This document shows positions 62,200-64,000 of a stretch of 64,000 nucleotides of DNA, piece after piece. Numbering within the stretch: the first letter of the stretch is position 1; every line of letters begins with the position of its first letter. This DNA comes from an uncultured Latescibacterota bacterium (GTDB lineage: Bacteria > Latescibacterota > UBA2968). The notes under the pieces were generated by a model. It had not been told where the DNA came from, did not search any database, and worked only from the letters and a program-made list of their open reading frames with translations. The stretch covers positions 1,411,339 through 1,475,338 of the forward strand of contig OX638329.1 of assembly GCA_951812755.1 (NCBI GenBank). The letters run 5' to 3'. Position numbers and translations under genes: made by a program.

Positions 62200-63405
62200 T
62201 CACGCCAAACCCCACATGCGATCAATATCCTCCTGATACGCGCTGACCTTTCCGGATACCACATCGCCCACCTTGACGACCTGTCCGCTTTTCCCAGACT
62301 CGTAAATAGCTTCGCTCACAGCCTTGCTCTTAAGCCCCTCTTCGGCGTCAATTTCCACCTCGCGCCCAATACTCAGAGCATCGATAAAATCCCACAATTC
62401 AATCGCCATGCCATCCGTCAGACTGTATGGAAACAGGCGATCCTTTTCGACCTGGCTCAGTGAATCGAGAAACATATCTTGCAGTTGGGACACGCTATAA
62501 GTCGTGCCATCTATAAAATTGCATTCGCCGCGCGCCTGAGAAGCCGCCGGGTGAAAAATGTCGCTCTCGACAATCGTGCCCTTGCTCCCGGTGAGATTGA
62601 GCTGGGTAAATCCCTTACCGGGCGCGCTAATCGTCCACGACCATGTGCCGATCACACCACTTTCAAAATTGAAAATACTGCTCCAAAAATCCTCGCGACT
62701 GTCATCGACCAGACCGTCGCCTTTTTTGTGTGGACGCTGTTCCATCTGCTCCACACGCGCATAAACACTATCCACTTCCCCAAACCAGTAGCGCATGGTA
62801 TCCACCCAGTGCGCGCCGCTATCCATAACCATTCCGCAACCGCCGAGTTTGCGGTCCACGCGCCAGTGCCAATCGGGATAATTCGCGGGATCCTGCCATC
62901 CCGACCTGATGGCGTACCACAATCTGGGTTCGCCGAGCGGACCACCGTTAAACGCCCAGTGAATCGTGCGCTGTCCAACACTGCGGCGACACTGTTCCGC
63001 ATTCGCTGCGATCTTATTGCAGCGTTTGGCTGTATCGATAATTTTTTGCGTGGCTTTAACAGTTATACCAATGGGCTTCTCACACAGAATATTCACACCG
63101 CCTTCGAGCAATTCGCAAGCGAGCACATGATGCAAACCGTGAGGACTGCATATATCGGCACCATCGAGATTGGATTCTGAATTGAGCAGATCCTCAACCG
63201 AGGGATAACTCTTGACTTCCCATCCGGTCTTGCCATTGATCTGATCGGCATAAGCCTGCGCGCGACTAATATCGCTATCAACCGTGGCCACAATGCGAAA
63301 ACGGTCTTCGCCACTGTCAATAAGCTCTCCATACCGCCGAAGATGCCCGCCGGCAATACCGCCACAGCCGACAAGCGCGAGGTTTACGATTTTTCCTCTG
63401 GACAT
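62200..63405 (-). CDS. Gfo/Idh/MocA-family oxidoreductase
   Basis: A 401-residue dehydrogenase from the ATG at 63405 (GGAAGGG upstream). ALVGCGGIAGGHLRRYG is the NAD loop and VNILCEKPIGITVKAT the EKP motif; CGMVMDSGAHWVDTMRYWFGEVD fits the catalytic His region of the sugar-dehydrogenase branch. The start shares a base with the stop of the sulfatase gene (TAATG), so the two are coupled, in line with desulfation followed by sugar oxidation. Confidence 0.88.
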   Translation of the reverse strand: MSRGKIVNLALVGCGGIAGGHLRRYGELIDSGEDRFRIVATVDSDISRAQAYADQINGKTGWEVKSYPSVEDLLNSESNLDGADICSPHGLHHVLACELLEGGVNILCEKPIGITVKATQKIIDTAKRCNKIAANAEQCRRSVGQRTIHWAFNGGPLGEPRLWYAIRSGWQDPANYPDWHWRVDRKLGGCGMVMDSGAHWVDTMRYWFGEVDSVYARVEQMEQRPHKKGDGLVDDSREDFWSSIFNFESGVIGTWSWTISAPGKGFTQLNLTGSKGTIVESDIFHPAASQARGECNFIDGTTYSVSQLQDMFLDSLSQVEKDRLFPYSLTDGMAIELWDFIDALSIGREVEIDAEEGLKSKAVSEAIYESGKSGQVVKVGDVVSGKVSAYQEDIDRMWGLA

Positions 63406-64000
63406 TACCCTTCCTTTCTCTGGTGATATTCTGCTATCGCCTCCCAATAATACGGCGTGGGAATCGGACTTTTGAGCGACGGATCATTTACATCTTCCAT
63501 CCATTGCCACAGGCGCTGGCTCAACGCATTATAAACATCCCGGTATTCGGGTTTATCGGCTACATCGTCAAATTCGTCGGGATCTTTTTCCAGATCGTAG
63601 AGCTGTGCCACCGGTTGTTTGATGCGCGGCCTTGGCGGATCGGTCATATCCACGGGCACATCTATCAGGCGCCGCGGACTGAAATTGCGAATAAATTTGT
63701 AGCGATTGGTGCGAACACTGCGACTATCGCTACCCTGAAAAATGGAAAAGGCAGCATCCCGCGCAGGTTCCGCATCGGAATCTTTGAACACACTGGCAAA
63801 ACTCAAGCCCTCCACATTATCGGGAATAGGATGGTCTATGAGATCCATAAGCGTGGGCAAAAAATCGACATTGCTGAGCAGATGGTCACAGGCCTGTCCA
63901 CCCCGAACACCCCCACTGGGCCAGCGCATAAGCAATGCAACGCCAATACCCGCATCATAACAAAACCACTTCGCCCTGGGAAATTCAATACCGTGATCAA
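63405..64000 (-). CDS. Sulfatase, C-terminal part (continues beyond the window)
   Basis: The frame is open to the right-hand edge; the extreme end reads DHGIEFPRAKWFCYDAGIG and LLMRWPSGG, the C-terminal metal-site and substrate motifs of arylsulfatase-type enzymes, then LSNVDFLPTLMDLIDHP and YDLEKDPDEFDD. The catalytic formylglycine region lies outside the window. The ATG at 63935 is internal. No signal-peptide information is available. Confidence 0.9.
   Translation of the reverse strand, partial: DHGIEFPRAKWFCYDAGIGVALLMRWPSGGVRGGQACDHLLSNVDFLPTLMDLIDHPIPDNVEGLSFASVFKDSDAEPARDAAFSIFQGSDSRSVRTNRYKFIRNFSPRRLIDVPVDMTDPPRPRIKQPVAQLYDLEKDPDEFDDVADKPEYRDVYNALSQRLWQWMEDVNDPSLKSPIPTPYYWEAIAEYHQRKEG

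Overview
The window looks like a piece of chromosome from a Gram-negative bacterium of the Fibrobacterota-Chlorobiota-Bacteroidota (FCB) supergroup or a near relative; a Latescibacterota-like lineage is my best guess, not a demonstrated placement. The evidence is outer-membrane beta-barrels and lipoproteins, a PorX-type response regulator with a PglZ domain beside a histidine kinase, the long two-domain form of IspG, a short RpoD-type sigma factor of about 290 residues, and mixed carbohydrate-degradation genes (sulfatase, Gfo/Idh/MocA oxidoreductases, GH43-like, RraA). Backbone genes are C-rich in the third codon position.

Layout. 1-5456: end of a serine acetyltransferase-like gene, an OGG1-type glycosylase, a NodT/TolC-like efflux lipoprotein and two exported proteins of unknown function. 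5478-25436: a defence/accessory island with more AT-rich genes. It holds a type I restriction system (HsdR, a GxxExxY nuclease-fold protein, and a fused HsdM-HsdS), a SIR2-like gene, a membrane protein, a gene with a candidate HEPN RNase motif, a UPF0175 antitoxin with the stump of its DUF3368 partner, a tight three-gene operon (5-methylcytosine methyltransferase, double-GHKL histidine kinase, receiver-domain protein), a DUF5131 gene, a HigBA pair whose toxin is broken twice (IS1182-family insertion plus a nonsense codon), a Fic protein and a truncated NYN gene. Three copies of the 3' tail of hsdS punctuate the first half of the island, as if cargo had been inserted repeatedly at the same place.

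25719-33851: a TPP-dependent enzyme and a run of seven same-strand genes (methyltransferase, aldolase-like, GH43-like, class V aminotransferase, mannonate-dehydratase-like, RraA-like, GNAT) that looks like a catabolic operon for an unidentified sugar or sugar acid. 33865-43776: housekeeping genes (tsaE, a porX-like/sensor kinase pair, rpsU, cvpA, ispG, dnaG, a CAU tRNA, an HU/IHF gene). 43799-51384: an ABC-F ATPase behind a probable attenuator, then the 2-oxoglutarate dehydrogenase genes lpd-sucB-sucA. 51542-53265: a glycosyltransferase and an oxidoreductase. 53622-58779: an iron-handling block (porin, imelysin lipoprotein, di-haem cytochrome lipoprotein, two divergent ferritins). 59267-64000: sigma factor, VOC protein, LRR lipoprotein, oxidoreductase and the end of a sulfatase.

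Several families of short dispersed palindromes occupy the intergenic spaces, including one whose stem shows a compensatory base change, and two MITE-like elements of about 190 bp. The most promising system for follow-up is the methyltransferase / double-GHKL kinase / receiver-effector operon at 15667-20137, which joins two-component phosphorelay parts to DNA methylation. I do not recognise that exact trio as a named defence system.
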